Positions 7,892-16,689 are shown, counted from the first letter of the stretch. The stretch is DNA of 64,000 nt from Actinomycetospora termitidis (GCF_030286555.1 NZ_JASVWF010000004.1:186001-250000), one strand, 5' to 3'. Translations and numbers: made by a program. Notes: a model not told the origin generated them from the letters alone.

Positions 7892-9580
7892 GTGCGCGCG
7901 GCGGCGGTGGTGGTGGGGCTGGTGCTCCTCGTGGTCGGGGTGGTCCTCGACCGCACCGGCTGGTGGGGCTGGGCCGGCGAGCTCACGGACGCGTCCGTGC
8001 TGGTCACCGCGCTGGTCGTGCTGGCCGTCGCCGGCCTGCTCACCCGGGTCGACGCGGTGTGGGCGCGCCGGGCCGGGGCGGTCGGCGCGGTCGTGGCCGG
8101 CGCCGCGGCGGCGGTGCTGTTGGTCGACGGGATCGCCGACGGGCTGCCGGGTCCGGCGGCCGGGGTGCTGCTCGTGGGTACGGCGGCAGTGGTGATCGCG
8201 GCGGTCGCCTTGGCGGTGGGCCCCCCACCGAGGCGACGCCCCCTCGCGGGCGCCGCACTCGCCGTCGGGCTGCTCGCCGTCGCGATCGTCGCCGGCACCG
8301 TGGTGGACGCACCCACGCGGACCACCACGGACGCCCCGGTCACGGAGGCGCCCGTCGCCGCCACGGCCGGCACGGTCCGCTGGACCTACCCGGTGGGCGG
8401 CCCGGTCGCCGACGTCGTGCCGGTCCGCGGCGGGGTGGCCGTGCTCCGCGGGCCGGACGGCCCCCGCACGGACGCCCCGTTCGACCGGCCCCGCAACGAC
8501 TCCGACGATGACGAACGCGGCGACGAGATCGTCGCCCTCGACGGGACGACCGGCACCCCGCGCTGGACCTTCCGTCACGGACGGCAGCGGGTCGACGCCC
8601 TGGTCCCGTCCCCGGGCGGCGGCGTCCTCGCGGTCTCCCACGTGCTGCCCGACGGCGGCGCGCTCGTCACCGTGCTGGACACGTCGACCGGGGTTACCCG
8701 CTTCACCGTCACGACCTCGACCCGCCGCGGCGCCCTGCAGCTGACCGATCGCGTCCTCACGGTCCTCGACGCCCGGGGCACGGCCGCCGGCGACTCCTCG
8801 CGCGACGAGGAGATCTACGGCCTCGTCGCGTACCGGCTCGACGACGGCGCCCGCGCCTGGACCTGGGACCCGCCACCCGGCTGCGCCCTCGGGGTCCCGT
8901 GGTCCCCGACCCTCGGTCCGCCCGGCCGGTGGACCCTCGCCACCCGCACCGTGGGGGTGACGCCCGTCGACTGCGGGACCGACCGCGTCCTCACCGGCCT
9001 CGACGAGGGCACCGGCGGCGTCCGCTGGACCGCCCCCGGCGTCCCGCGCGTCACGGCGGACGGGAGCACCGTGGCCGTGGAGCCGACGCTCACCGCCCTT
9101 CCCGACGGCGGGTCGGTGCTGGTCGGCGGGTCACCCGCCCAGGTCGTGGACGCCGCGACGGGCGCGACCCGGCCGGTCCCGGGGCTCGGCGAGTTCGACC
9201 TGGGCGCCGTCCGGCCCGGCCCGGTGCGCGCCCTCGCCCTCACCGACGGCGAGCCGCGCCGCTCGATCGACGCGCGGACCGGATCGCTCGTCCCTCTGCC
9301 CGCGGAGGCCCCGGGCGAGTGCTCCACCCCGCAGGGCGCCGTGGCCGTGACCGACACCGCGACGCTGCGGCTCTGCGGGGTCGGCGCCGGGTTCGGCCTG
9401 CGCCTCGACGCCGGGCCGGTGCTGCCGCTCGACCTGGGGCCACCCGCGCTGACCGGGAGCGACAGCACCCGGGACACGCTGCTCTACCGGCGCTCCGAGT
9501 ACGTGATCGTCCCTGCACCGGGCGCCCTCGTCGTCGCCACCACCCGCACGGACCCGGCGACCGTGGTCGGCGTCGCGTGA
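7892..9580 (+). CDS. Polytopic membrane protein with PQQ-like beta-propeller (first of a tandem pair)
   Basis: A 562-residue protein. Five hydrophobic segments fill residues about 1-145, then an extracytoplasmic domain of about 410 residues carries PQQ/WD-type blade motifs such as A-L-D-G-T-T-G-T-P-R-W-T-F, V-L-D-T-S-T-G-V-T-R and L-D-E-G-T-G-G-V-R-W. Blades of this type are found in BamB and quinoprotein-like domains; no cofactor residues are obvious, so binding or scaffolding is more likely than catalysis. The GTG at 7892 has GGGAG 9 bases upstream and puts the first helix at the N-terminus. A GTG at 7844 would add 16 residues with no ribosome site. A 15-bp dispersed repeat lies just before the chosen start (7862-7876), and another is inside the gene (9099-9113). 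Confidence 0.7.
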   Translation: MRAAAVVVGLVLLVVGVVLDRTGWWGWAGELTDASVLVTALVVLAVAGLLTRVDAVWARRAGAVGAVVAGAAAAVLLVDGIADGLPGPAAGVLLVGTAAVVIAAVALAVGPPPRRRPLAGAALAVGLLAVAIVAGTVVDAPTRTTTDAPVTEAPVAATAGTVRWTYPVGGPVADVVPVRGGVAVLRGPDGPRTDAPFDRPRNDSDDDERGDEIVALDGTTGTPRWTFRHGRQRVDALVPSPGGGVLAVSHVLPDGGALVTVLDTSTGVTRFTVTTSTRRGALQLTDRVLTVLDARGTAAGDSSRDEEIYGLVAYRLDDGARAWTWDPPPGCALGVPWSPTLGPPGRWTLATRTVGVTPVDCGTDRVLTGLDEGTGGVRWTAPGVPRVTADGSTVAVEPTLTALPDGGSVLVGGSPAQVVDAATGATRPVPGLGEFDLGAVRPGPVRALALTDGEPRRSIDARTGSLVPLPAEAPGECSTPQGAVAVTDTATLRLCGVGAGFGLRLDAGPVLPLDLGPPALTGSDSTRDTLLYRRSEYVIVPAPGALVVATTRTDPATVVGVA

Positions 9581-11052
9581 CCCGGGTGCTGCTCGTCGCG
9601 GGCCTCGCGGCGACGCTGGTCGGCGCGGGGTTCCTCGTCGCCGCCCGCGAGGAACCGGACCTCCCGGCGACGCTCGCCGTGATCACCGTGGCGGTCCTCG
9701 CGGTCGCCGTCGCACTCTGCTGGGACGCCGCCCGCGGCCGGGCCACCGCCGTCGTGGCGCTGCTCGCGGTCCTCGCGGCAGCGGGGACCGGCTTCACCGC
9801 CGTCCTCTCCGGCTGGCCGGGACCGGGGCCCGCGGTCGTGCTCGGCGGCGCCCTGCTCGTCCTGGTCGCGCCCGCGCTGCGACGGCTCGGGCAGGCGAGC
9901 GCCGTCGTCGTCGGGACCGTCCTCCTCCTGGCTGCGGCCGGGGCGGTCGCCGCCGGCGGACCCGTCGTCGGGACCCTGCCCGTGGGCCCGGCGGACGTGG
10001 CCGCCCCGACACCCGTCGCCGGCGCGCGGTGGCAGCTGGTCCTCGGCGAGGTGCGAGGAGCGGTCGGCGCCGGGCCGGGCCTGGTGCTCGCGGCGTCCCC
10101 GTCCGAGGAGCGCGCCACCGACGTCGCCGTCGGGGTGGACACCGCGACCGGTCGCGTCGCGTGGAGCCACCGCCGGGCGGGGACGGCGGTGGACGAGCTC
10201 GTCACGACCCCGGACGGCCGGGCCGTGGCGGTGCTGGCCCGCTTCTCCGACGGGGGCCGGCCGGACGACGACCGCGTGCTCACGGTGCTCGACGCCGCCA
10301 CCGGCCGGGTGGTCTGGTCGGACCTCGTCCACGGGACGACGCTCCGCGCGAGCGACCGCATCGTCGCCGTGGCGACGCCCGAGGGGCGCCTGGAGGCGCG
10401 GGCCCGCGACACCGGCGAGCAGGCGTGGTGGGCCGACCCGGCCCCGCGGTGCGCGTTCGTGCCGACCCGCGCGGCCGGGACGGTCGACGTCGTGCCGGTC
10501 GTCCAGGACTGCCCCGGCCCGCTCGGGGGACCGCCGGCGTTCCGGGCCACGGTCGGGCTGGCCGACGTGTCCGGGGCCGGGGTGTGGACCACGCCGCCGG
10601 AGGCCCTGTCCGGTCGGGAGGACCAGATCGCGCTGCTGCCGGTCACCGCCGGCGGCCGGTTCGTCGCCGCCGAGGGCGGCCCGGCGGTGCTCGACGTCCG
10701 CGACGGCCGCACGGTCGCGACGGTCCGGCCCGGCGACCGGCTGGACGACGACGCCGCCGGCATCGTCGTCACCGCCTCCCTCGCGCCCGCGGGGATCGTG
10801 GATCCCGCCACCGGAGCGGTGCTGCCCGTCCCGCCCTGTCCGCAGCCGCGCGTGGCCGCCCCGGCGGTGGTCGACGGCGCCCCGGTGGTCCTGTGCGAGC
10901 TCGGCGACGGAGCCGGAGAGCTCCGCGGCGCGCCGCCCGGCCGCCTGCCTCCGGGCACGGTGCCGTCGGTGCGGTCCCTGCTCGACACGGGCCCGGGCGG
11001 GCTCGTCGTCGTGCCGGACTCGTTCCGGGCCGGACCCGTCGTCGGGCTGTAG
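9577..11052 (+). CDS. Polytopic membrane protein with PQQ-like beta-propeller (second of a tandem pair)
   Basis: A 491-residue paralogue of the preceding gene, with the same plan: four to five helices in residues 1-135, then an exported beta-propeller with blade motifs V-D-T-A-T-G-R-V-A-W-S and V-L-D-A-A-T-G-R-V-V-W-S. Cys residues near A-P-R-C-A-F-V, Q-D-C and P-P-C-P-Q-P could form disulfides outside the cell; the upstream paralogue has a matching P-P-G-C-A-L-G. The GTG overlaps the upstream stop (GTGA), so the two are co-translated. The pair probably arose by duplication. Role unknown; the NfeD/SPFH neighbours suggest an envelope function. Confidence 0.68.
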   Translation: MTRVLLVAGLAATLVGAGFLVAAREEPDLPATLAVITVAVLAVAVALCWDAARGRATAVVALLAVLAAAGTGFTAVLSGWPGPGPAVVLGGALLVLVAPALRRLGQASAVVVGTVLLLAAAGAVAAGGPVVGTLPVGPADVAAPTPVAGARWQLVLGEVRGAVGAGPGLVLAASPSEERATDVAVGVDTATGRVAWSHRRAGTAVDELVTTPDGRAVAVLARFSDGGRPDDDRVLTVLDAATGRVVWSDLVHGTTLRASDRIVAVATPEGRLEARARDTGEQAWWADPAPRCAFVPTRAAGTVDVVPVVQDCPGPLGGPPAFRATVGLADVSGAGVWTTPPEALSGREDQIALLPVTAGGRFVAAEGGPAVLDVRDGRTVATVRPGDRLDDDAAGIVVTASLAPAGIVDPATGAVLPVPPCPQPRVAAPAVVDGAPVVLCELGDGAGELRGAPPGRLPPGTVPSVRSLLDTGPGGLVVVPDSFRAGPVVGL

Positions 11053-11060
11053 GGCCCGAC

Positions 11061-11066
11061 TAGCCT
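11061..11066 (+). promoter_or_regulatory. Predicted -10 (TAGCCT) for gltX
   Basis: TAGCCT lies seven bases before the ATG of the glutamyl-tRNA synthetase gene and just after the stop of the previous gene. No ribosome site is present between them, so a leaderless mRNA is likely. Prediction from pattern only. Confidence 0.45.
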
Positions 11067-11073
11067 GACGACC

Positions 11074-12729
11074 ATGCTGGACCGAGCGACCGTCGACTCC
11101 CTGTTCCCGGCCGACCTGCCCGAGACCGCGGAGTGGGAGCGGCGGTACCCGCCGCGCGACGTGCCCGAGGGCGCCCTGGTCACGCGCTTCGGCCCGAGCC
11201 CCACCGGCTTCGTGCACATCGGCGGCATCTACACCGCGATGGTGTCGCGCGACCTGGCGCACTCCACCGAGGGCGTCTACTTCCTGCGCATCGAGGACAC
11301 CGACCAGGCCCGCGAGGTCGCGGGCGCCGACGTCCAGTTCGCGCGGGCGTTCGACGCGTTCGACCTGCGGCCCGACGAGGGCCCCCTGTCCGGTCGCGAC
11401 GACGACGGGCCCTACGGCCCGTACCGGCAGTCGCAGCGCTCGGAGATCTACCTGAGCTTCGTGCGCGAGCTGATGCGCCGCGGGCTGGCGTACCCGGACT
11501 TCGCGACGAAGGAGGAGCTCGCCGAGATCTCCGACGCGCAGAAGAAGCTCAAGCTGCCGACGGGCTACTACGGCCGCTGGGCCCCGTGGCGCGACGCGGA
11601 CGACGCCGAGGTGATCCGCCGCCTGGAGGCCGGCGACCCGTACGTGGTGCGGTTCCGGTCCGAGGGCAAGGTGGGGGAGCGGGTCGCGTTCACCGACCGC
11701 CTGCGCGGCCGGGTCGAGGCCGAGGACAACCACAACGACGTCGTCGTCCTCAAGACCTCCGCGAACGAACCGCGGCTGCCGACCTACCACTTCGCGCACG
11801 TCGTCGACGACCACCTCATGCGGACCTCGCTGGTGGTCCGCGGCGACGAGTGGCTGTCGAGCGTGCCCACGCACCTGCAGCTGTTCACCGCGCTGGGCTT
11901 CGAGCAGGTCGACTATGCGCACCTCGCCCCGCTGATGAAGCAGGAGGGCAGCTCGCGGCGCAAGCTCTCCAAGCGCAAGGACGACGAGGCGTCGGTCGAC
12001 TTCTACCTGGAGGCCGGCTACCCGACCGAGGCGGTCCTGTACTACCTGCGCGGGCTGGCGAACTCGCCGCTGGCCGAGGTGCCGCTCGCCGAGGCGCTCG
12101 CGACGCCGCTGCAGCTCGACCGGTTCCAGTCCGCCGGCCCGCTGGTGGACATGGTGAAGCTGGCCGACATCTGCGCCGACCACATCGCGACGCTCCCCGC
12201 CCCGGAGGTGCTCGCCGGGGTGCGCGGCTGGGCGCAGACCTACGACACCGCCCTGGTCGAAATCCTCGACGAGTCCGAGAAGCTCGCGCTGGCCGCGATC
12301 GACGTCGAGCGCGTCGGGGTCGAGAACCCCCGGAAAGACCTCGCCCGCTGGTCGGACTTCCGCACCGCCTACGGCTTCTTCTTCCCGGCGCTGTTCACCG
12401 ACGTCGCCGACCCGGCCGACGAGCGCTTCGGCGGCCTGGACCCGGCCCTCGTCACGCGGCTGGCCGAGGACCTCGCCGGGCGCTACGTCCACGAGGGCGA
12501 CCAGCCGACGTGGTTCCAGCAGATCCGCGACCTCGCGCAGACCCACGGCTTCGCCCCCAACCCGAAGACCTACAAGAAGGACCCGGACGCCTACCCCGGC
12601 ATGCTCCGCGACGCCGCCAACGTCATCCGGGTGCTGGTCACGGGCGCGCAGCGCAGCCCGGACCTGTACGAGGTGACCCGGGTGCTCGGCGGCGACGAGG
12701 TCGTCCGCCGGCTGCGCGCCGTCACGTGA
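11074..12729 (+). CDS. gltX: Glutamate--tRNA ligase, atypical form
   Basis: A 551-residue class I aminoacyl-tRNA synthetase that charges tRNA with glutamate. The ATP signature is T-R-F-G-P-S-P-T-G-F-V-H-I-G-G-I-Y-T-A (HIGH as HIGG, residues 48-51), followed by F-L-R-I-E-D-T-D-Q, and the second signature is R-R-K-L-S-K-R-K-D-D. The 34-residue N-terminal lead and the downstream wording (G-V-Y-F-L-R-I-E-D-T-D, Y-G-P-Y-R-Q-S-Q-R-S-E-I-Y) look more like the clostridial-type enzyme than the usual actinobacterial GltX, which reads G-x-L-H-I-G-G-A-R-T-A-L-F-N. It may be a second, transferred or replacing copy. The next gene starts at an overlapping GTGA. Confidence 0.85.
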   Translation: MLDRATVDSLFPADLPETAEWERRYPPRDVPEGALVTRFGPSPTGFVHIGGIYTAMVSRDLAHSTEGVYFLRIEDTDQAREVAGADVQFARAFDAFDLRPDEGPLSGRDDDGPYGPYRQSQRSEIYLSFVRELMRRGLAYPDFATKEELAEISDAQKKLKLPTGYYGRWAPWRDADDAEVIRRLEAGDPYVVRFRSEGKVGERVAFTDRLRGRVEAEDNHNDVVVLKTSANEPRLPTYHFAHVVDDHLMRTSLVVRGDEWLSSVPTHLQLFTALGFEQVDYAHLAPLMKQEGSSRRKLSKRKDDEASVDFYLEAGYPTEAVLYYLRGLANSPLAEVPLAEALATPLQLDRFQSAGPLVDMVKLADICADHIATLPAPEVLAGVRGWAQTYDTALVEILDESEKLALAAIDVERVGVENPRKDLARWSDFRTAYGFFFPALFTDVADPADERFGGLDPALVTRLAEDLAGRYVHEGDQPTWFQQIRDLAQTHGFAPNPKTYKKDPDAYPGMLRDAANVIRVLVTGAQRSPDLYEVTRVLGGDEVVRRLRAVT

Positions 12730-13211
12730 CCGTCCCGCTGCGGCCGCCGCGCGAGCCCCTCGACCCGCGCGTGCGGTCCTGGTGGCGGGTGCACTGCCTG
12801 GCCTGGCCGGTGCTGCTCGCGGTGGTGCTGGGCGTGCTCGGGCTGCTGATCCGTCCGATCGCGTGGTTCCTGCCCGTCGCGGGTGCCGTCGTGGTCGTCG
12901 GTCTCCTGCTGGCCGTCGCGTTCCCGGCGTACTGGTACCGGGTGCACCGCTGGGAGGTCACCGACGACGCCGTCTACACCCGCTCGGGCTTCCTGTGGCA
13001 GGAGTGGCGGGCGGCGCCGCTGTCGCGGATCCAGACCGTGGACACCACCCGCGGTCCGCTGCAGCAGGCCTTCGGGCTCTCGGCGCTGGTCGTGACGACG
13101 GCGTCGTCGAGGGGGGCCGTGACCGTCGTCGGCCTGGACCACGAGCGCGCCGCGGAGATCGCCGAGCGCCTCACCCGCGCCACGCAGGCGGTGCCCGGGG
13201 ACGCGACGTGA
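12726..13211 (+). CDS. Bacterial PH-domain membrane protein, YdbS-like
   Basis: A 161-residue protein with two transmembrane helices (about 22-70) followed by a bacterial pleckstrin-homology domain (old DUF304, about 75-150) recognised by Y-R-V-H-R-W-E-V-T-D-D-A-V-Y-T-R-S-G and S-R-I-Q-T-V-D-T. In Bacillus the partners YdbS and YdbT are encoded together and affect resistance to certain antimicrobial compounds; here the YdbT-like gene follows with a GTGA overlap. The start GTG itself overlaps the gltX stop, so the pair is transcribed with gltX. Confidence 0.85.
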   Translation: MTVPLRPPREPLDPRVRSWWRVHCLAWPVLLAVVLGVLGLLIRPIAWFLPVAGAVVVVGLLLAVAFPAYWYRVHRWEVTDDAVYTRSGFLWQEWRAAPLSRIQTVDTTRGPLQQAFGLSALVVTTASSRGAVTVVGLDHERAAEIAERLTRATQAVPGDAT

Positions 13212-14797
13212 CGGCCCCGGCGGACGGCTGGCGGCAGCTGGACCGGCGCACGGTCGTCGCGTCCGCCGCGCTCGCGCTCGGCGCGTGTGTCGCGGCCGGC
13301 GTCCCGACGCTGATGGGCATGCGGAGCGCCGACCGGTTCTCCTTCACCGTGGCGGTCGGCCTGGCGGTCGGCGGAACGGTGCTGGTGGTCGGTCTGGCCG
13401 TGGTGCTGGAGTACGTCCGGCTCGCGAGGACCCGGTTCCGGGTCGGTACCGACCGCGTCGAGGTGCGCAGCGGCATCCTCGTCCGGACGTGCCGCGGGTT
13501 GGCGCGGGAACGCGTGCGCACCGTCGAGGTGACCGCGGACCCGGTCCTACGCCTGCTCGGGCTCGCGAGCGTACGGATCGGGACGGGGCAGCGGACCTCG
13601 GCGACCGACAAGCCGCTGGAGCTCCGGGCGCTGCGACGCCCCGACGCGGAGGCGCTGCGGGGGCTGCTCCTGGACCGTGAGGGGAGGATCGACCCGCCCC
13701 ACCCGCGTGAGGGGACCCCTCACGAGGCAGGGGCGGGCGGATCCTCCCCTCACGACGACGGCGCCCCGCGCGATGCGACGTTGGCCGTCCTCGACCCCAC
13801 CTGGGTCCGCTTCGCCCCGGTCTCGCTGCTGACGCCGACCCTCGGCATCGCCGCGTTCGGGGTGCTGCTCCAGGGCGCGGACTGGATCGGGCTGCAGCAG
13901 ACCGTGCTCACCGACGCCGCCGACGTGGCGATCGCGCTGGGTCTCGTCGTGTCGCTCGTCGTCGGTCTCGTGGTCGTCGTGGTGGTGGGGACCGTGGCGT
14001 CGGTGGCGGTGTTCGTCGAGTCGTGGTGGGGCTACCGGCTGACGCGGGAGCGACGGACCGGGTCGCTGCACGTCCGGCGGGGCCTGCTCACCACGCGGTC
14101 GACCACGGTGGAGGAGGACCGGCTGCGCGGCGTGGCGGTGGTCGAGCCGCCGGGGATCGCGTGGTTCCGGGCCGCGCGCGTGGACGCCGTGGCGACCGGT
14201 CTGTCCGCCGCCGACGAGCAGCGCTCCGATCCGCGGGGGCTGCTGCCGGTGGCGCCGCGGGCGGTGGTCGAGCGGGTCGTCGCGGAGGTGCTGCGCGAGC
14301 CGGTGGCCCCCACGCGGGAGGTGACGCTGCGGGCGCACCCGGTCGCGGCCCGGCGACGACGCGTCCGGTGGGCGCTGATGATCTGCCTGGTGCCGGCCGT
14401 GGCCCTCGCCGTCGTCGCCGTCCTGGTCGGGTCGACGGCGTTCGCGGTGCTGACCGCCGTCGCCGCGGTACTGGGACTCGCGGCCGGGGTCCGGCTCGGC
14501 CGGCTCGCGTACCGGAACCTGGGACACGGCCTCGTCGGGGACTACGTCGTGACCCGCCACGGCGCGCCCGGACGGCGCACCGTCGCGCTGCGGCGGGGCG
14601 GCATCCTCACCTGGACGCTCACGCAGACGCCGTTCCAGCGCCGTGCGGGCCTGGTCACCCTGTGGTTCACCACCGCGGCCGGGGACGGGCGGTACGGCGT
14701 GTTCGACGTCGGGGTCGACGAGGCGATGGCGTTCGCGGTCGAGACGCTCGGCGAGCGCTTCTCCCCGTACCTCGCCGCTGCTTCGATGACCCCATGA
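13208..14797 (+). CDS. Bacterial PH-domain membrane protein, YdbT-like, with palindrome-derived linker
   Basis: A 529-residue protein with repeated units of helix pair plus bacterial PH domain: helices about 15-70 then V-G-T-D-R-V-E-V-R-S-G-I-L, a second helix pair (about 205-275) then R-G-L-L-T-T-R-S-T-T-V-E-E-D-R, and a third helix pair (about 383-430) then Y-V-V-T-R-H-G-A. The linker between the first and second units (about residues 157-183) is encoded by a 79-bp near-perfect palindrome at 13676-13754, absent in homologues as I remember them. The frame is intact through it. The last 4 bases overlap the next gene's ATG. Confidence 0.85.
   Translation: MTAPADGWRQLDRRTVVASAALALGACVAAGVPTLMGMRSADRFSFTVAVGLAVGGTVLVVGLAVVLEYVRLARTRFRVGTDRVEVRSGILVRTCRGLARERVRTVEVTADPVLRLLGLASVRIGTGQRTSATDKPLELRALRRPDAEALRGLLLDREGRIDPPHPREGTPHEAGAGGSSPHDDGAPRDATLAVLDPTWVRFAPVSLLTPTLGIAAFGVLLQGADWIGLQQTVLTDAADVAIALGLVVSLVVGLVVVVVVGTVASVAVFVESWWGYRLTRERRTGSLHVRRGLLTTRSTTVEEDRLRGVAVVEPPGIAWFRAARVDAVATGLSAADEQRSDPRGLLPVAPRAVVERVVAEVLREPVAPTREVTLRAHPVAARRRRVRWALMICLVPAVALAVVAVLVGSTAFAVLTAVAAVLGLAAGVRLGRLAYRNLGHGLVGDYVVTRHGAPGRRTVALRRGGILTWTLTQTPFQRRAGLVTLWFTTAAGDGRYGVFDVGVDEAMAFAVETLGERFSPYLAAASMTP
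13676..13754. repeat. 79-bp palindrome inside the YdbT-like gene (repeat family C)
   Basis: Perfect outer arms CGTGAGGGGAGGATC (13676-13690) and its complement (13740-13754) enclose a perfect inner palindrome CGTGAGGGG-A-CCCCTCACG (13706-13724). The intervening 15-bp segments are complementary over CCCGCCCC. The right 49 bp (13706-13754) match, end for end and in length, the element at 51449-51497, so this looks like two head-to-head units sharing their centre. Confidence 0.9.
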
Positions 14798-15798
14798 CCT
14801 CGCGGACCGTCCTCCACCTCGCGGAGCACACGCACACCTACGGCCTGTCCCTGTCGGGGCTCGCGGTGCGGGACGACCGGATGCTGCTCGCACCGGACGA
14901 GGGTGCGGCGCTCGTGGGCCTGGCGCGTGGGGCCGGCGGCGCGGGGGCCGACTGGGGCGACCCGGTCGAGCTCCCGCTCGCCGGCCTCGTCGACCTGCCG
15001 GGCACCGCCGAGGACGAGGTCGACGTCGAGGGGATCGACGTGACCGCGGGCCACGTGTGGGTCACCGGCTCGCACTCGGCGAAGCGGAAGAAGGTGAAGG
15101 CCGGGACGCCCCCGGAGAAGGTCGGGAAGCGGCTGCGCAAGGTCAGCGCGGAGGAGCCGCGACGGCTGCTGGCCCGGCTGCCGCTCGGGCCGGACGGGCT
15201 CCCGACGGCCGGTGGGGTCCGCCTGCCGTCGGGGAGGGGCGGGCTGTTCGCGGCGCTCGAGGACGACGACCACCTCGGCCCGTTCCTGAGCATCCCGGGC
15301 AAGGACAACGGGTTCGACGTCGAGGGGCTGGCGGCGATCGCCGACGACCGGGTCCTGCTCGGGCTGCGCGGCCCGGTCCTGCGCGGGTGGGCCGTGGTGC
15401 TGGAGCTGACCCTCGGCGAGTCCGACGGCGAGCTGGAGCTGCTCGACGTCCGGAAGCACTTCCTGGACCTGGACGGCCTCGGCGTACGCGACCTCGTCCG
15501 CGACGGCGACGACCTGCTCATCCTCGCCGGGCCGACGATGGTGCTGTCGCGGCCCGCCCGGGTACTGCGGGTCCGCGAGGGAGCACACGGGCTGCCGGAC
15601 GCGGTCCCGGCGGACGGGATCGACCTGGTGGCCGAGCTGGTCACCGGCGACGGCGAGGACCATCCGGAGGCGATCGCGGTCCTCGGGCCGGGCGCGCTCC
15701 TGGTCCTGCACGACAGCCCGGCCGACGACCGCCTCGGCGAGCACACCGTGGCGGGCGACGTGCTGGAGGGGCTCGACGTCGGGCGCTCCGTGGAGTGA
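14794..15798 (+). CDS. DUF3616 family protein
   Basis: A 334-residue protein with repeated short beta segments and acidic turns (E-V-D-V-E-G-I-D-V-T-A-G-H-V-W-V-T-G-S-H-S, N-G-F-D-V-E-G-L-A-A-I-A-D-D-R-V-L-L-G-L-R-G), which I recognise as DUF3616, a probable beta-propeller of unknown activity. No signal peptide is visible. It is the last gene of the run beginning at gltX, started by ATG overlapping the previous stop. Its stop codon abuts the family A hairpin at 15799-15847. Confidence 0.78.
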   Translation: MTSRTVLHLAEHTHTYGLSLSGLAVRDDRMLLAPDEGAALVGLARGAGGAGADWGDPVELPLAGLVDLPGTAEDEVDVEGIDVTAGHVWVTGSHSAKRKKVKAGTPPEKVGKRLRKVSAEEPRRLLARLPLGPDGLPTAGGVRLPSGRGGLFAALEDDDHLGPFLSIPGKDNGFDVEGLAAIADDRVLLGLRGPVLRGWAVVLELTLGESDGELELLDVRKHFLDLDGLGVRDLVRDGDDLLILAGPTMVLSRPARVLRVREGAHGLPDAVPADGIDLVAELVTGDGEDHPEAIAVLGPGALLVLHDSPADDRLGEHTVAGDVLEGLDVGRSVE

Positions 15799-15847
15799 GC
15801 GAACGGCACTCTCGCGCGCAGAGAAGCTGCGGGAGTGCCGCTCGTTC
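15799..15847. terminator. Family A hairpin, probable bidirectional terminator (copy 1)
   Basis: A 49-bp inverted repeat with GGCACTC and GAGTGCC cores, arms of about 19 bases with three mismatches, between the stops of convergent genes; its right end overlaps the stop of the minus-strand gene. A second 49-bp copy with the same core and loop lies at 34547-34595. There is no T tract, as is common for actinobacterial terminators. Confidence 0.7.
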
Positions 15848-16574
15848 AGAGCTCCAGCAGGCCCCGCACGACCGTGGCGAGCGCCCCGACCGCCGCGACG
15901 CCGAGCATCAGGCGCCGCCCGAGCACCGGGTCCAGCCGGCGCTGGACCGGCGCGCCGAGCAGGACCCCGACGGTGATCGCGACCAGGCCCGCCACCCACG
16001 TGACCGCGCCCAGATCGGGGACCCCCTTCACGAGCAGCGCCGTGAGGTTGACCGCGAGCAGCACGGCCTGGGCGGTCGGCACGAACACGCGCGGCTCGAT
16101 CCGCTGCGAGGCTCCGTAGGCCGAGATCAGCGGTCCGCCGACGCCCGCGGTGGCGTTGACGAACCCGGCGGCGACCCCCGAGCCGACGGCCCCGACCGGC
16201 CCGCGCAGCGCCGCCCCGGCGGCCGGCACCACGGACAGCGCCACCCCGAGCAGCGCCAGCAGGCCAACGACGACGAGCAGCGGCGCCTCGGGCAGCGTCG
16301 TCGCCACCAGGGCGCCCGCGGGCACGCCGACCGCCGCCCCGGCCAGCAGCAGCCCGACGGCCGACCACCGGGCGTCCCGCCAGGTCTGCACGAGCACCAG
16401 GGTGCACAGCACGCTCTGCAGGGCGTTGCCGAACGACACCCCGTCGCGCGGTCCGAGCACCGCGACCAGGAACGGCGCCCCGACCAGCGCCAGGCCGAGT
16501 CCGGTGGTGCGCTGCAGGGTCGCGCCCGCGGCGATCGGGACGGCCACCAGGAGGGCCGCGACGACGGGGCTCAT
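15846..16574 (-). CDS. TauE/SafE-type anion permease
   Basis: A 242-residue polytopic protein with about eight hydrophobic segments arranged as two similar halves. The family features are G-A-P-F-L-V-A-V-L-G-P-R-D-G-V in the first half and G-F-V-N-A-T-A-G-V-G-G-P-L-I-S-A-Y in the second, the usual N-A-x-x-G-x-G-G-P signature of the TauE/SafE family. Members export or import sulfite, sulfoacetate or related organic anions; the substrate cannot be told from sequence. The ATG at 16574 starts right at the first helix; the frame is open 25 codons further upstream without support. Confidence 0.85.
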   Translation of the reverse strand: MSPVVAALLVAVPIAAGATLQRTTGLGLALVGAPFLVAVLGPRDGVSFGNALQSVLCTLVLVQTWRDARWSAVGLLLAGAAVGVPAGALVATTLPEAPLLVVVGLLALLGVALSVVPAAGAALRGPVGAVGSGVAAGFVNATAGVGGPLISAYGASQRIEPRVFVPTAQAVLLAVNLTALLVKGVPDLGAVTWVAGLVAITVGVLLGAPVQRRLDPVLGRRLMLGVAAVGALATVVRGLLEL

Positions 16575-16689
16575 GGCGGCATCCTCGCACTGCGTAGTCA
16601 GCACGGTGCGTGACTGGATCTGGCGATGACTGCCCCGAATCGGGCACAATCACGGCGTTCGTGACACTCAGAGTGAGAAGAGGTGCGCC

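Noticed and set aside
5285-8641. Minus-strand open frame of over 1100 codons
   Set aside because: It lies opposite DUF3097, NfeD, SPFH and beta-propeller genes that all match families; its own translation has no recognisable domain.
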